A stretch of 64,000 bases of DNA from positions 5,450,686 to 5,514,685 of the forward strand of contig NC_049986.1 in NCBI RefSeq assembly GCF_000003815.2. Direction: 5' to 3'. The first letter of the stretch is position 1. Every line of letters begins with the position of its first letter. The position numbers and the translations under genes are program-made. Under the pieces are notes generated by a model. It had not been told where the DNA came from. It saw only the letters and a program-made list of their open reading frames with translations, and did not search any database. This stretch comes from Branchiostoma floridae (Eukaryota > Chordata > Leptocardii > Amphioxiformes > Branchiostomatidae). Below are positions 1 through 11,100 of this stretch, piece after piece.

Positions 1-313
1 GTTTTAGCTGCGCGTACTCCATCAAAACATAGAAGCTTAGAATGCAGGTTTTAATCAAGTTGATCTTTAAAATGATTGAGGTATGGCTGTCCTTAACCGA
101 TTTATATTTACTAGGTACAATTTTAACCTCAATCAAGTAAGGAAATACTGTAAGTGTTAAGTTTCTTTCCCAAGGCAAGGAGGTTATATGAGGTTATATG
201 ACCTCCTTGCCCAAGGGCATAACATAGAGGCCTGCTAAACCCAGAACCAGTAGACTTTACTTTACGTGAATAACCCCAACACCTTGCCGGCTTGCCCCCT
301 ATTTTTCCTGTAG
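1..313. other. Intron of the kynurenine aminotransferase gene
   Basis: No exon is recognised here. The stretch ends in a pyrimidine-rich tract and the AG acceptor of the first visible exon at 314. A short perfect hairpin lies at 174-211: GGCAAGGAGGT and its reverse complement flank a doubled TTATATGAGG motif. The missing N-terminal exons of the gene should lie upstream of the window. Confidence 0.6.
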
Positions 314-3300
314 GGCCACCCGCGGCTGATTGCTGCCATATCTAAAGTGTATAACAAGTTCCTGGGAAGAGAGCTGAACCCAGCTAAGGAGGTGCTGATC
401 ACAGTGGGAGCCTACGGGTCCCTGTTCTGTAGTATGATGGGACTGGTGGAACATGGAGATGAGGTATGGATTCTGTTGTACATGTTCAACATATATAGAG
501 AGAGTATAATGCTGTATATTCCTTATCACCTAATGTACCAGCCTGACTGTGGTCATCGGGCGATCTGACCCATAGGTGGGCTGGGACCGAGGGTGATGCG
601 GAATACAGTGTGTTGTTTTTTTATTTATGTCATACCCACCTGAGAAAGCCCTCGAAAAGAAATTGTTACAACAGTAATTACAACATCCAAATCAGGTATT
701 CAAATTTTTGACCACCCCGCACTTGGTGTGCGCTGAGTACGTTCTAATTATTTGATTATTTGACACAATTTATAGCTTTTCTGTATCTTAATATCTCAAG
801 TTATACTAGGGCACGACTCATTGACTGTCACATTTTTTTATCCAAAAATATTGACATTTGTGTTGTTAACATCATTTGTTTATCTATGATTCATTGTAGC
901 TGCTTGTATGTTTCAGGTAATCATCATAGAGCCATACTTTGACTGCTATGAACCGATGGTGAGAATGGCTGGTGGAACCCCTGTGTTCATTCCACTTAGA
1001 CTGGTAAGGAGAAATTACTTCACTTTGCAGAGAAGTAACAAACTTTGAAACCCAGATATTTGTATTGTCCGTTGTACTCTGTGTGAAAACCAGAGATGGC
1101 AGTTATGTTTTTCATTGTACCCAAATACTCAAAGCTAATACTGTAGATGCATTTAAGTTCGCAGGGATTTACTTTAGTGGTAGCAAAAAAATAGAGATAT
1201 CGCTGTGGTTTCGCAGTAGTGCCATAGACTATAGTCACATACTATAATGGAAAAATATTTGCGTTGGTTTTAAGTTTGTGGTGAAGTGACCACCGCAAAA
1301 ACTGCGAACATAAAACTACTGCAAACATTTCTGCATTTACACTACATGTATGTAGATATCTTATAAGTTTCATTCTGAGGCCTTGAAGTGAACTAACTTT
1401 AATTTGATTGTCGATTTATAGCAAGGAAGTCTCTAAAACATGTCATTGACTTTGTTGTGCAATCAACAAAGATTGAATACATCTTTGATGCACCATTGTT
1501 GTTATTTTGTTTAACAGAAAGACAGTGGGTCCAACGTCCTGTCCAGCGCTGATTTTTACCTTGACCCTGCAGAGTTAGCCTCCAAGTTCACCAGCAAGAC
1601 CAAGGCCATTGTTGTCAACACTCCAAACAACCCGCTGGGCAAGGTAACTCCTACTTAGATACTTTACAGAAGGAATACATCACTACAAACCAGGTGGGGC
1701 CGCGTAGCACAGTGGTAGTGTATTCGGCCCGTGACCGAGAGGTCGCCTGTTCGAATCCGCCTGCCGTGTTGCCGGTCTTGTGCCCTTGGGAAAGGCACTT
1801 TACTAATTACACGACTTTCCTCACTTTACTCAAGTGAAAATGAGTCGTCCCTCGGATAGGACGTTAAATAGAGGTCCCGTGTTTGGGGAGAGCCACACCC
1901 CGGGCACGTAAAAGAACCCGCCACATGTGCGATGGTGCGATGTGGCGGATCAAACCATTCCGGCCAAAATGGGGTAGGGAATTTCCCGAGCAGCCTCGTA
2001 ACCCCTGCTTCGCCTATTGAGTCAGTGAAGTCAAGCTTGCTTAAGCTTGATGTTTCTGACTCAGGGAGAAGAGATGCTGCTACAGTTATCGCTATGGGCC
2101 GCTCTTCATCACCATGATGGTAACATCAGGCCCTACGAACCTGATTTAGAAAAAAAAAAAAAAAACCAAGAAGGCAATCAGAAATGGTAGAAATGTCACC
2201 CAGGTATAATGCTTTGTCTACCTTTACAGTGCCACAGACAAACTAGAAAGGCCGGTATTTGCTTATGAGCAAATTCATCTATTTTCACTCCACCCTCCTC
2301 GTTATGCAAAAATGGACTGTTCTAAAATTGAATTTGAAGAAAATCATCCCATGTGAAAATCCCTGTCCTTTGAACTCAAGCTGTGTCAGGGAAAGAACCA
2401 TACCTACGATATGGCGGACTGAAAATAAAAATGCACTGAGCATTATTACGGTTATGTTACATTGTGTATATTGGGCATTGCAGAAACACACACTGACACC
2501 CAGACTGACACACTCTCTGACAAACCCAAAACACTACTTCACTCCCTTGAGGAGAAATAACATTATGTGAATTGTGGAGGATTAGGAAGTAGGTCTTCCC
2601 TTATTGCTAAATTCTTTTAAGTTGACTGAACAAAGTTTGAAGTGGATTTATATCATATTTTGTTGGTTTGAAACTGTATTAAACTCTTTCTTTGAAGTAG
2701 GTCTTCCCTTTTCTATTAACTCTATTCAAAAGTTGACTGACAGAAATTTGATAGTATAATAGATGTATGACTTAAACTCTTTTTTGTCCCTGTATAGGTG
2801 TATAAGAGGGAGGAGCTCCAGATGATAGCAGACTTGTGTATAAAACATGATGTGGTGTGTCTCAGTGATGAGGTGTATGAACACATGACCTACAATGGTA
2901 CTGAACACGTCAGGATGGGTGAGTCATTTTAGAATCATACATGTATGTGCCTTCTATCATCTTGTACAGGGGCTAGGGCTATTGCGTTGATACACCCGAT
3001 CCCTTGATCTCGGATTCCAATTTTTAGCAATGTCAGCAATGTCAATGTAGCCGGGTCATACCAAAGACTCTTAAAATTGGTACATACTTCTTTCTCTGCT
3101 AAGAGGAAAAGTATGGAAGCTAAACACACACTACACAACCAGTGGACTAGCCCCCTGCTGTAGTGCTTGCACCTAGGACCTAGTATGTGTGGCCCAGGGC
3201 TTTGAAGCGGAGATGTGCCAAGCCCGATGCATCTTCTGATCAGGGAGGTTGACCCCCTTGTTCTGATGTATGGGCAACTTAAGCTTTTTTATTATTTTGT

Positions 3301-5741
3301 ACAGCTGTTTGCCCCAAGAGCTACAGAAATGGAGATGGGAGCCAACCTAAGCCTAAACACTGTATATGGTATGGGAAGAGCTTAAAAACTTTATTTGAAA
3401 GCTCTTTTACCAAATGATAACCTGTTTGTAAAATGCTTTTGTACAGCTACCCTACCAGGAATGTGGGAGAGAACCATCACTATTGGAAGTGCAGGGAAAA
3501 CATTCAGTGTCACTGGATGGAAGGTAAAAAATTATGCTACATCAGTACATTTATGTTGTATAAATCACAATAAAAACGGTATACAATGTGATACAGGGAT
3601 TTGATTTAAGCATTACGCATGTTATTTTAATTGGTTCCCTGAGTCCGTAACCAGCACCCCCTTCCCCTGCCGCCGATTGTGTGGACTCTCCCAAGGTTAT
3701 TAGACTAACACTAAGCCGGGTAAAATTCAATGATGCAAATATCCGACTGGCCCGACTCCTGCTGTACTAGTGGCTTGATCAAGTTCATGTTTGTAACTGA
3801 AAGGAAGTACTAGTACATTATTTTGTTTGTTTGAAAGTTTTTAAGACACTTTTAAGATTTAGTTACAATCTTGACTACTCTCTGACACCCTTTGTAGCTT
3901 GGCTGGTCCATCGGTCCCAGTTACCTGCTGAAACACCTGCAGACTGTACACCAGAACTGTATCTACACCTGTCCTACACCTATACAGGTAAACATGAGAC
4001 CGAGCACCATTTCTTTAGTACTGAGCCACTGTAAAAACTCTTCAAGATAAGGTATACAATCATAGTTCATATGTTAGAGTGCTATACATGACTTGTACTG
4101 AATAGGAAAGGTTGTAAAATGTTCCTTATAAGTACATTTTTGTAGTTGGATGTCCATCATCACTGCGATGATGACTTCTAGTATATAGAAGTACCTCCAA
4201 TGCAAAAGCATATAGCTGGTTACTATACAAATGTACTTTATTGTTCTAAGCTACATTGATACTGTATCTCCTATAGGAAGCTGTGGCCAGAGGTTTTGAG
4301 TTGGAGTTTGACCGGATTAATTCAGAGGAGTGCTACTTTAAGGCTCTGGCTGAGGAACTCAAACCAAAAAGGGACAACATGGCCAGGTAGACGATTCTCA
4401 AATTCACAAATATATACACACCCTAGGGGTGGGTAATGGTTCTTGTTGGACCGGTCCAGAAAAACCGGACCTGAAAAAAAAATCAGTGAACTGGATTTTG
4501 GACTGGTAACAAAAAAAAACAGATTGTACTGGCAGTCTTACTGGTAAGTAAAGAGCGATGTAAAGCAGAGCTGAAAGTTTCTACAGTCCAACTTAGTCTG
4601 AGTTAACAAAGACAGTCATCAGTGTTGTTGACATGAATCCTTACAAGCGAAATGGACCATTGTTTTGAGTATCTTCGCCATGCACAAGTTTCCACAGTCA
4701 AGTAAATTTTCTGTGTTGGTACACACCCCTAATACACACACATATGCATATGTGACCATTTTTAAATACAATCATGTAAGCGTTATAACATGAACAAGAA
4801 TTTCAAAAACTAAGCTCTTCTTGTTGAATAGGATCCTGACAGAAGTAGGCTTCAAGCCAGTGATTCCTGAAGGAGGCTACTTTATGCTGGCAGAGATCTC
4901 CAACATGAGTAAGGGTTTTACGGTTTTACCCAATGATTTATCAACTGAATTTTTGCTCACAAATAGCATACCAAAAAGTATGTTATAGAACATTCTTGAT
5001 TATTTTACGTTTACGTTTTTTGTTTTGTTTCAGAGGTGGACCTGTCCAGTGAGGACCCTGATCAGCCTTATGACTACAAGTTTGTCAAGTGGATGACTAA
5101 AAACAAAGTGAGTACTGTGATAATGATCACATGATGGTCACATGATGGCCACATGTCCATCACATGATTATCACATGATCGCCATTCCATGGAAGCTGCA
5201 TTCCCCAGTGCAAGAATGCTGTCCTCATAAACTAACATTGGAAAGTTATAATGCTAGATTATCATTTCCAGATGAAATGGTAACAGGTACATGCAGCTCT
5301 GTAGCAAAATGGGTGAAGGGTAATGTTATATGTTTAAATGTTTATCAAATAAAGTTTGGGTTTGAAACTAAGTTGTTGTTGTTGTTTTTCCCCAGGGCCT
5401 TGCCACTATCCCCAACAGTGCCTTCTACTCTGTTGAGCACAAGCCATTGGCTGAGAAGTTCATCCGTTTCTGTTTCATCAAGGTAAAAGTCTTACAACTG
5501 ATATCATAGATATATATTACCATCCATATTGTCTGCAATACTGAAGGAAAATGTATCAAAACACACATTTCTACTGTTTTTCTTAACAAAATAGTGTGTG
5601 TTACAGTTCAAAAATTTATGACATACGCTATATGTGTAATGAATATTAACGTAATACTACTTGTTTTATTTTCAGGAGGACAGCACTCTTGCACTGGCTG
5701 AGAAGATCATCAAGGACTGGAAGGCCTCCATGGAAGGGTGA
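314..5741 (+). CDS. Kynurenine--oxoglutarate transaminase (KYAT1/KYAT3-like), 3' 11 exons
   Basis: Fold-type I PLP aminotransferase that converts kynurenine plus a 2-oxo acid to kynurenate; the same family also acts as cysteine-S-conjugate beta-lyase. Exons: 314-463, 917-1003, 1518-1643, 2798-2918, 3447-3523, 3898-3987, 4277-4386, 4832-4908, 5034-5107, 5396-5482, 5676-5741. All introns are GT-AG, phases close, and the joined frame gives 354 residues ending at TGA 5739-5741. Visible family blocks are [34 protein letters not shown], the PLP-lysine block [13 protein letters not shown] and [14 protein letters not shown]. Family members are about 420-455 aa, so roughly 80-100 N-terminal residues, encoded upstream, are missing. 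Several blocks favour KYAT3 (IYTC-TP-QEA, ECYF), others KYAT1 ([21 protein letters not shown]), so I leave the paralogue open. The gene is tail-to-tail with UCHL5. Confidence 0.95.
555..745 (+). repeat. Partial copy of the GAATACA-hairpin repeat family
   Basis: The segment from the GGGCGATC motif through GGATAACACAG-like TGCGGAATACA, TTTATGTCATACCCACCTGAG and the CAGGTATTC motif matches 44765-45000 (CDC73 intron 1) in the same order. Only the right half of the hairpin seen at 44705-44842 is kept here, so this is a truncated and diverged copy lying in a KYAT intron. Confidence 0.6.
1190..1350 (-). repeat. Degenerate copy of the CACCGC / TACTGTAAATGC MITE
   Basis: Contains the family's GTGAAGTGACCACCGCAAA core and a CATTTCTGCATTTACA terminus in opposite orientation to the better copies at 36405, 48759 and 50884. 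The left end is eroded. It lies in a KYAT intron. Confidence 0.5.
1690..2165 (+). mobile_element. tRNA-derived SINE with poly(A) tail
   Basis: The head has a Pol III A box (TAGCACAGTGGT at about 1705-1716) and a B box (GTTCGAATCC at about 1750). A non-tRNA body follows (CCTTGGGAAAGGCACTTTA, then CTCACTTTACTCAAGTG), and the element ends in a run of A at 2150-2165. The body motif recurs in the SINE-like segments at 6935-7090 and 48970-49200. It lies inside a KYAT intron on the sense strand. Confidence 0.8.
3040..3370 (+). repeat. SINE-like repeat, family with GGCCCAGGGCTTTG core
   Basis: Shares ordered blocks (GGGTCATACCAAAGACT, AAGTATGGAAG, CCAGTGGACTAGC, TGTGTGGCCCAGGGCT, GGAGATG) with 20345-20515 and, reverse-complemented, with 53045-53330 and 29085-29165. 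The fullest copy (53045-53330) keeps a B-box-like GAGTTCAATCCC. This copy lies in the KYAT intron before the exon at 3447. Confidence 0.65.
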
Positions 5742-6763
5742 TCATGTGATGATCATGTGACGACCATGTGACGACCTGGTAACTCAGGGCTGTCTACTGC
5801 ATTACTGATTTTTGTCTTCAGCTTTCCAAACATCCTGTTTAATGGATGTATCAGGGTTTTGTTTTGCTTTGAGTATTATGATACTACATGTATTGTGAGT
5901 AGCTAACCAAAAATTAAGGAGTAATTTAGTAACAATTATTATTGTTGTTGTACAACAGAGTATGCATACCATAGGCTAAATTATGTAATGATGTCATGAG
6001 GAATTTGTAAAGGTAATTTGTCTGATTTCTGTCAGAAACCAAACAAATTCCTACATCCATATTCTGTGAAAAATGCAGAACAATGTCCTGAGATTATGTC
6101 AAGGTGATTTTGCCTATTTATTGCTTGTAGACTCAAATGAATACTCATTGTTAAGGGGCTGCTACCATTCAGTTAAAGTCTAGCTCCAGGGGTCCTTTGG
6201 AATTCCAAATGAACAAAAGCTTTTAGCTGAATAATAAAAGAACACCTTTACTGTTGGCTTCACTTTGGCCATATCACTGTATGGTTTTATGAACACAGGA
6301 GTGTGCCAAAGCATTGTGAAAGTCTTGTCTTCTGTGACAAAAGATCAACTTGAAAGGAATCTACACCAGATTATATGTTGTAATGGATACTATAGATGGT
6401 GCTGATTTTTGCCTAATAACTACAGATTACTAGTCTATAGCTAAAACTTACTGTTACCTTTAGTGTGATATGTACTGTTCAAATTTTTCATTTCGATGAA
6501 AGCTGGAAGTGGCACAAGGTACGGATCCAATCCAAGACAACCATGATCTCATCCAAACTGGCATTGGTACAAACTTTCTTCTTACGACATAAAATCCCAA
6601 ACTGGTGTGCTCTAAATACAGTGACATAGTGAACTGGTACAGTATTATTCAAGACTAATAACTTTCCAGTGATTACCTGTCTAAAGTGTAGGACTGTTTC
6701 AGTGCTTATTTGGTTGGTTGAAAGGTGTTGTGTCATGCTGTCATCTTGAATATATTAGTTTCC

Positions 6764-6769
6764 AATAAA
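6764..6769 (+). other. Probable KYAT poly(A) signal (AATAAA)
   Basis: Canonical hexamer about 1 kb after the KYAT stop codon, followed within 30 nt by T-rich sequence. An earlier AATAAA at 6233-6238 is an alternative. Confidence 0.5.
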
Positions 6770-6934
6770 AATCTATGGATTATTCTTCAAATTATTGTTT
6801 TGCATTTGTTCATCGAAGTTGACATTGTCTGAGGTATTTAGATAAATGTGTATGATGAAAACAAGAAATAGATCGCTTCATTGCTGTCTTAAAAATGACG
6901 CTGATATCTCTTCTTACACCACCATTTACCTCCC

Positions 6935-7090
6935 AATACGAAGTCAGGTACCCATTTTTACACCTGGATGGAGTGAGGAAAGGTGTGAAAAGTGCCTTTC
7001 TCAAGGGCACAACATTGAGCCAGGAATCAAACCCATGACCTCTGTATCCCATGTCCACTAGCCTAACAGCTAGGCTATCAAATTCACACA
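6935..7090 (-). mobile_element. tRNA-derived SINE, antisense
   Basis: Read on the minus strand it starts with a tRNA-like head with a B-box-like GGTTTGATTCCTGG, then GCCCTTGAGAAAGGCACTTT and CCTCACTCCATCCAGGTG. These are the same body blocks as the SINE at 1690. No poly(A) tail is evident. Confidence 0.65.
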
Positions 7091-8148
7091 CACCTGTAAA
7101 AGTGCTATCAAAATATGAGTCACATAACAAAACTCACCCATGCCCTAAAAATCTATTTCTATACATCCCACGCAAGTTTAAATATTTTACATTAATCAAA
7201 GCCTGATTGATTTACCAGAATTTCAACCTCAATATGAAACAAAATCATTTAAAATTAAAGCCAAGCAGAGTTTGTGTAGCTTAATATGTATTTCAATCAC
7301 AGTGTGAGTGTTGTCTTACTAAACTTCCTGATTAAAGAGTAAAGCATATACAGTAGTATTAATTCTAGCGACCCAAAGAATGTATTCATGTTAAATATAT
7401 TTGTTGAATCAATAAAGGATAGGAAAGGAAAGGAATGCCTGTATGCAGAATGATGCATTCTGCATGCTAGAGAGAGAAGGGGTTTCAGAAATATTATTTG
7501 ACTCCATTGCAGAATATATTACAAACTGTTCAGAAAAATGGCACCTGCGATTTACCATAGAAAATGCCTTTAATTTGTCGATGTGTCAACATCACTAACC
7601 GAAAAAAACAACAATCTCAGATCTGTATGAAAAATCATACACACAAAGTCCTCCAAAAGAATGAATGGATATTAGTACCCACTGGGTAGTTCACAAAACC
7701 TAATTAAACAACATACTTTTCATATTCTATCATTTCGAGTGAGTATAGCTCAAGCAAAAGGCAATACAGATTACATGTAAATGTAGGCAAGGTGGGAATA
7801 GTATTACTATGCAATGGAGAACCAACAAGTTCACTGAGTGAAAAAGTGCATACCTTATTGCAAGCAAACTGTCAACCATATTAGTTGATTCTAGTTTATA
7901 TGGCTTATACTGTTCTACAGTTAGTCCTACCCTCTGCACACTGTTAAAGTTTAGTTTTACTTTACTCTTTCTAAATTTCATAAATCCTTTGGATAATAGA
8001 TAAGTATAAACTTGAGTAAAACAAAAGCTAAGTTGCATGTGCAGGCCCTGTTTTTATATGACTTATGTATCATATAAGTCCAAAGTACGAGACTGTCCGT
8101 ATCACAGCTTATAGCCCGTTTTAATACACAGAATGTAGAAACAGTTGA

Positions 8149-11100
8149 CTAGGATTTTGCCTCTTGCGTTTTCTTTGCATCCTTCTTGGACTGAAGCTCT
8201 GCGGTTTTATCCTTTGCCTGGACCAAGAACAAAAACACAGCTCATGAATTAAGTCTTCACTACTGTTATCATTATTGCAAGATATAACTTCAACAATGGA
8301 CCATGAATACTATATGGTCCCCACAGCTTGAACAAATAAATGGTAGGACACTCACACATCATAAAGCCTACAATGGACCTAGTTGGAAACACACAACAAA
8401 GAACTATATGGACGTCTACTATCCATCACTACATACAGAAGTACAACGTCACCAACTTGCATTTGCTAGCATGCCATACATCACAAGTAACCTACAAAAA
8501 GACTGCTACACTACAACCCTAATGCTAAAACATATGATGTGAAAGCAAGGCATTCTAAATCAACAAGGCATTCTAAATCTAGCAAGGCATTCTAAATCAA
8601 CAAGGCATTCTAAATCAACAAGGCATTCTAAATCTAGCAAGACATTCTAAATCTACCTGAGTATGAAACGATAGTCAGGCAGGTTACAATTGAAGACATG
8701 GCCACCCATTAACAGGCATGGTCAGCAGCAATAGAGGTCAACCGTAAGTCTCTACTTTTGCCAGAACCATTCCCCAAGCATAAGGGGTTGCATGATGAAA
8801 GTGTGAGGGTGCAGTGTGCCTTTTTAACCCTCATCACACTGAATCAGCCAATTGGCAACCAATTCTCTATTGGTTATTGTGTTAGGTAGCAGGAGAAAGG
8901 TTAAAAAAAGCTGTACCTTCTCCACCAGTGAGACCAGCTTCCCCTCCTGTGCCAGGATCTTCAGTAGTTCCATGATCATGGGGAGGTAGTTGTGCTTCCT
9001 TCGCAGGTTTTCTGTCTGCAGGGAGAGATGGCACAGTGTTGAGCATCCTCATGTGATGTCATTGCCAGGTACAGTCCAGACCTGAACCTGGATCTACATT
9101 GTATTGGGAACTTCTGAATAGGCAATACTCTATTAAAGGAATTTATCCAATGGAGTATCCGACTCTCACTGGCATTTTAAAATTCTGTCTTCATGTAAAT
9201 GTAAATAAATTGTAAATAACTTTGACTGCAGGAACTTTGCAGAAAGGACTATAAACTCTACTCCACTTGGCTCTTGTTATTTTCTTATTTTTATTTTATT
9301 TTATTCGCATTCGTTTTTCGAGCATTGGACAAGAAGCTCGCAAAGAGCTTATGGAGGTCTTCTGCTCTAACAATGCACATACAATGACACACAAAAGTAA
9401 CAAAATTGAGATTATAACGAAACGTATAACTTAAGATGACATGAACATAAACGTCATTTTGCAACATAAGAATAACATAAATACTAACAACAAAAACGGG
9501 CTAAAGCGCATACATACATGTTATTTTCTTGAACCGGTAAGTGCAAAAACATGTAAACATCTGAGTTTCTCAGATAACCACTATTGAATGTCAACAGCTC
9601 AAGGTAGAGAATACTTGAAATAATACTTAAAAATTTGACAGTGAAAAATGCTGGAGCTCCGATCCACTGAAATGCAAATAGGGACACCACTATGGCTGTC
9701 ATCACCTGTCAGTCTTATAGAAAGTGAATGATACTCTATACAATTTTGCCTTACAATGATGTCAGTCAGGTCAATGCCCTATCGTTTCATTGGTTACTAT
9801 GATGATGTGATCAGTTCAAAGTTTTAGTTTAAAAGCATGTAAAAAGACATGGTAACAGTGTCTCCTTTCCTACTTTGTATCTTCTCATCTTCTGTTCCTC
9901 CTCTCCAATGAGCATGTGCAGCTTGCCGATCTCTGATTGGATGGTGTCTGATTGGTCAGTCTCCATGGCGCTACCCTGGTGGGGGGGTGAAAAAAGACAA
10001 CTTAATGTACGAAACTAAGAAGAAGAAAAAAAAACATTCAAAATTGAAAGAAAATCTATTGGTAAATGATACTATGATGTTTGTTCAAAGTTGTGGGAAT
10101 AACTATGGCAAAAAATTGCTAAACGTTGTAGTATTTTTCTGTATCACTTTCAAATATAACTTATCAAGTCTCAACAAAGGAAGAAAAGAGTCTTTCTTTC
10201 TTTACCAGCTTGTCTTTAAGAATATCATTTGTCTGCCAGCTAAGTTAGCATTTCTTAAAAACCTTAGATGGATGCTAATAGAGTTTAGCTATCTGTCTTG
10301 CAGTTACATCACTTGAAAGCATTATAAAATTAATCAATCTTCTGCGGACATCAACTGTGTCAGGGTTCTCCCCAGAATTTTTTAGTATAGTGGAGGGGCT
10401 GGCAAAAATAACCGAACCAACACGCTGCGCTTTTTATGAAAATGGGTTCATTTTGCAATAACAGACTGTGTCAAATACTACAAGTACAATATATTATAAT
10501 GATTTCTTTGTTGTGAAGTGGCAAAACGACTTGTTTTGATCATCGCCCGTTCACAAGTTTTTGCAGACAATGCCGACTGGAAAAGTGATTCCACTTGGCA
10601 CAAAATCTGTGAATTTTCATTAATTTTAGCAAAACTAACCAAGAAAATAGGGAAGAAACACAATAAATTTCAAAAGTAGTATAGTGGAGCTGGGCTAGGA
10701 GTATAGTGGAGGGTCTCCGTTATTCCATTCTCTGGGGAGGACTCTGTGTGTTATAGCATTAAAATATCTTCTGAAATTGAGAATATTGTCCAGCAGGTTC
10801 TTACATCCTGTATGGCTGCCAGTTGTGCCTGGAGGTCGGTCAGTTGTCTCTCGTACGTCATCTTCCTGTCCGACACCACCGCCATCAGGTTAAAGTGGAT
10901 CTCTCCATCCTGGTACCTAAGGGGGGATCATGGGAAACAAAACTGTCAGGAAAGACAAAATAGGCTCCACCCTGCCAAATTGCCAAAACAAAATTGTCAA
11001 TTACAAATGAACATGTAATTGCAAATTTGAAGATAAACCTGTTTATAGTATTTTAAAAGTATTTAAGAGACTACAAGAAAATATAGTACCATAAATTCGT

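Larger units (their letters stand above)
5742..8148. other. Tail-to-tail intergenic region: KYAT 3'UTR, SINE, UCHL5 3'UTR
   Basis: Convergent spacer between KYAT and UCHL5. The first kilobase reads as KYAT 3'UTR, with AATAAA hexamers at 6233-6238 and 6764-6769; the second is followed by a T-rich downstream stretch and is the likelier poly(A) site. The middle holds an antisense SINE (6935-7090). The rest is AT-rich with no ORF I can support and should include the UCHL5 3'UTR on the minus strand. Confidence 0.6.
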
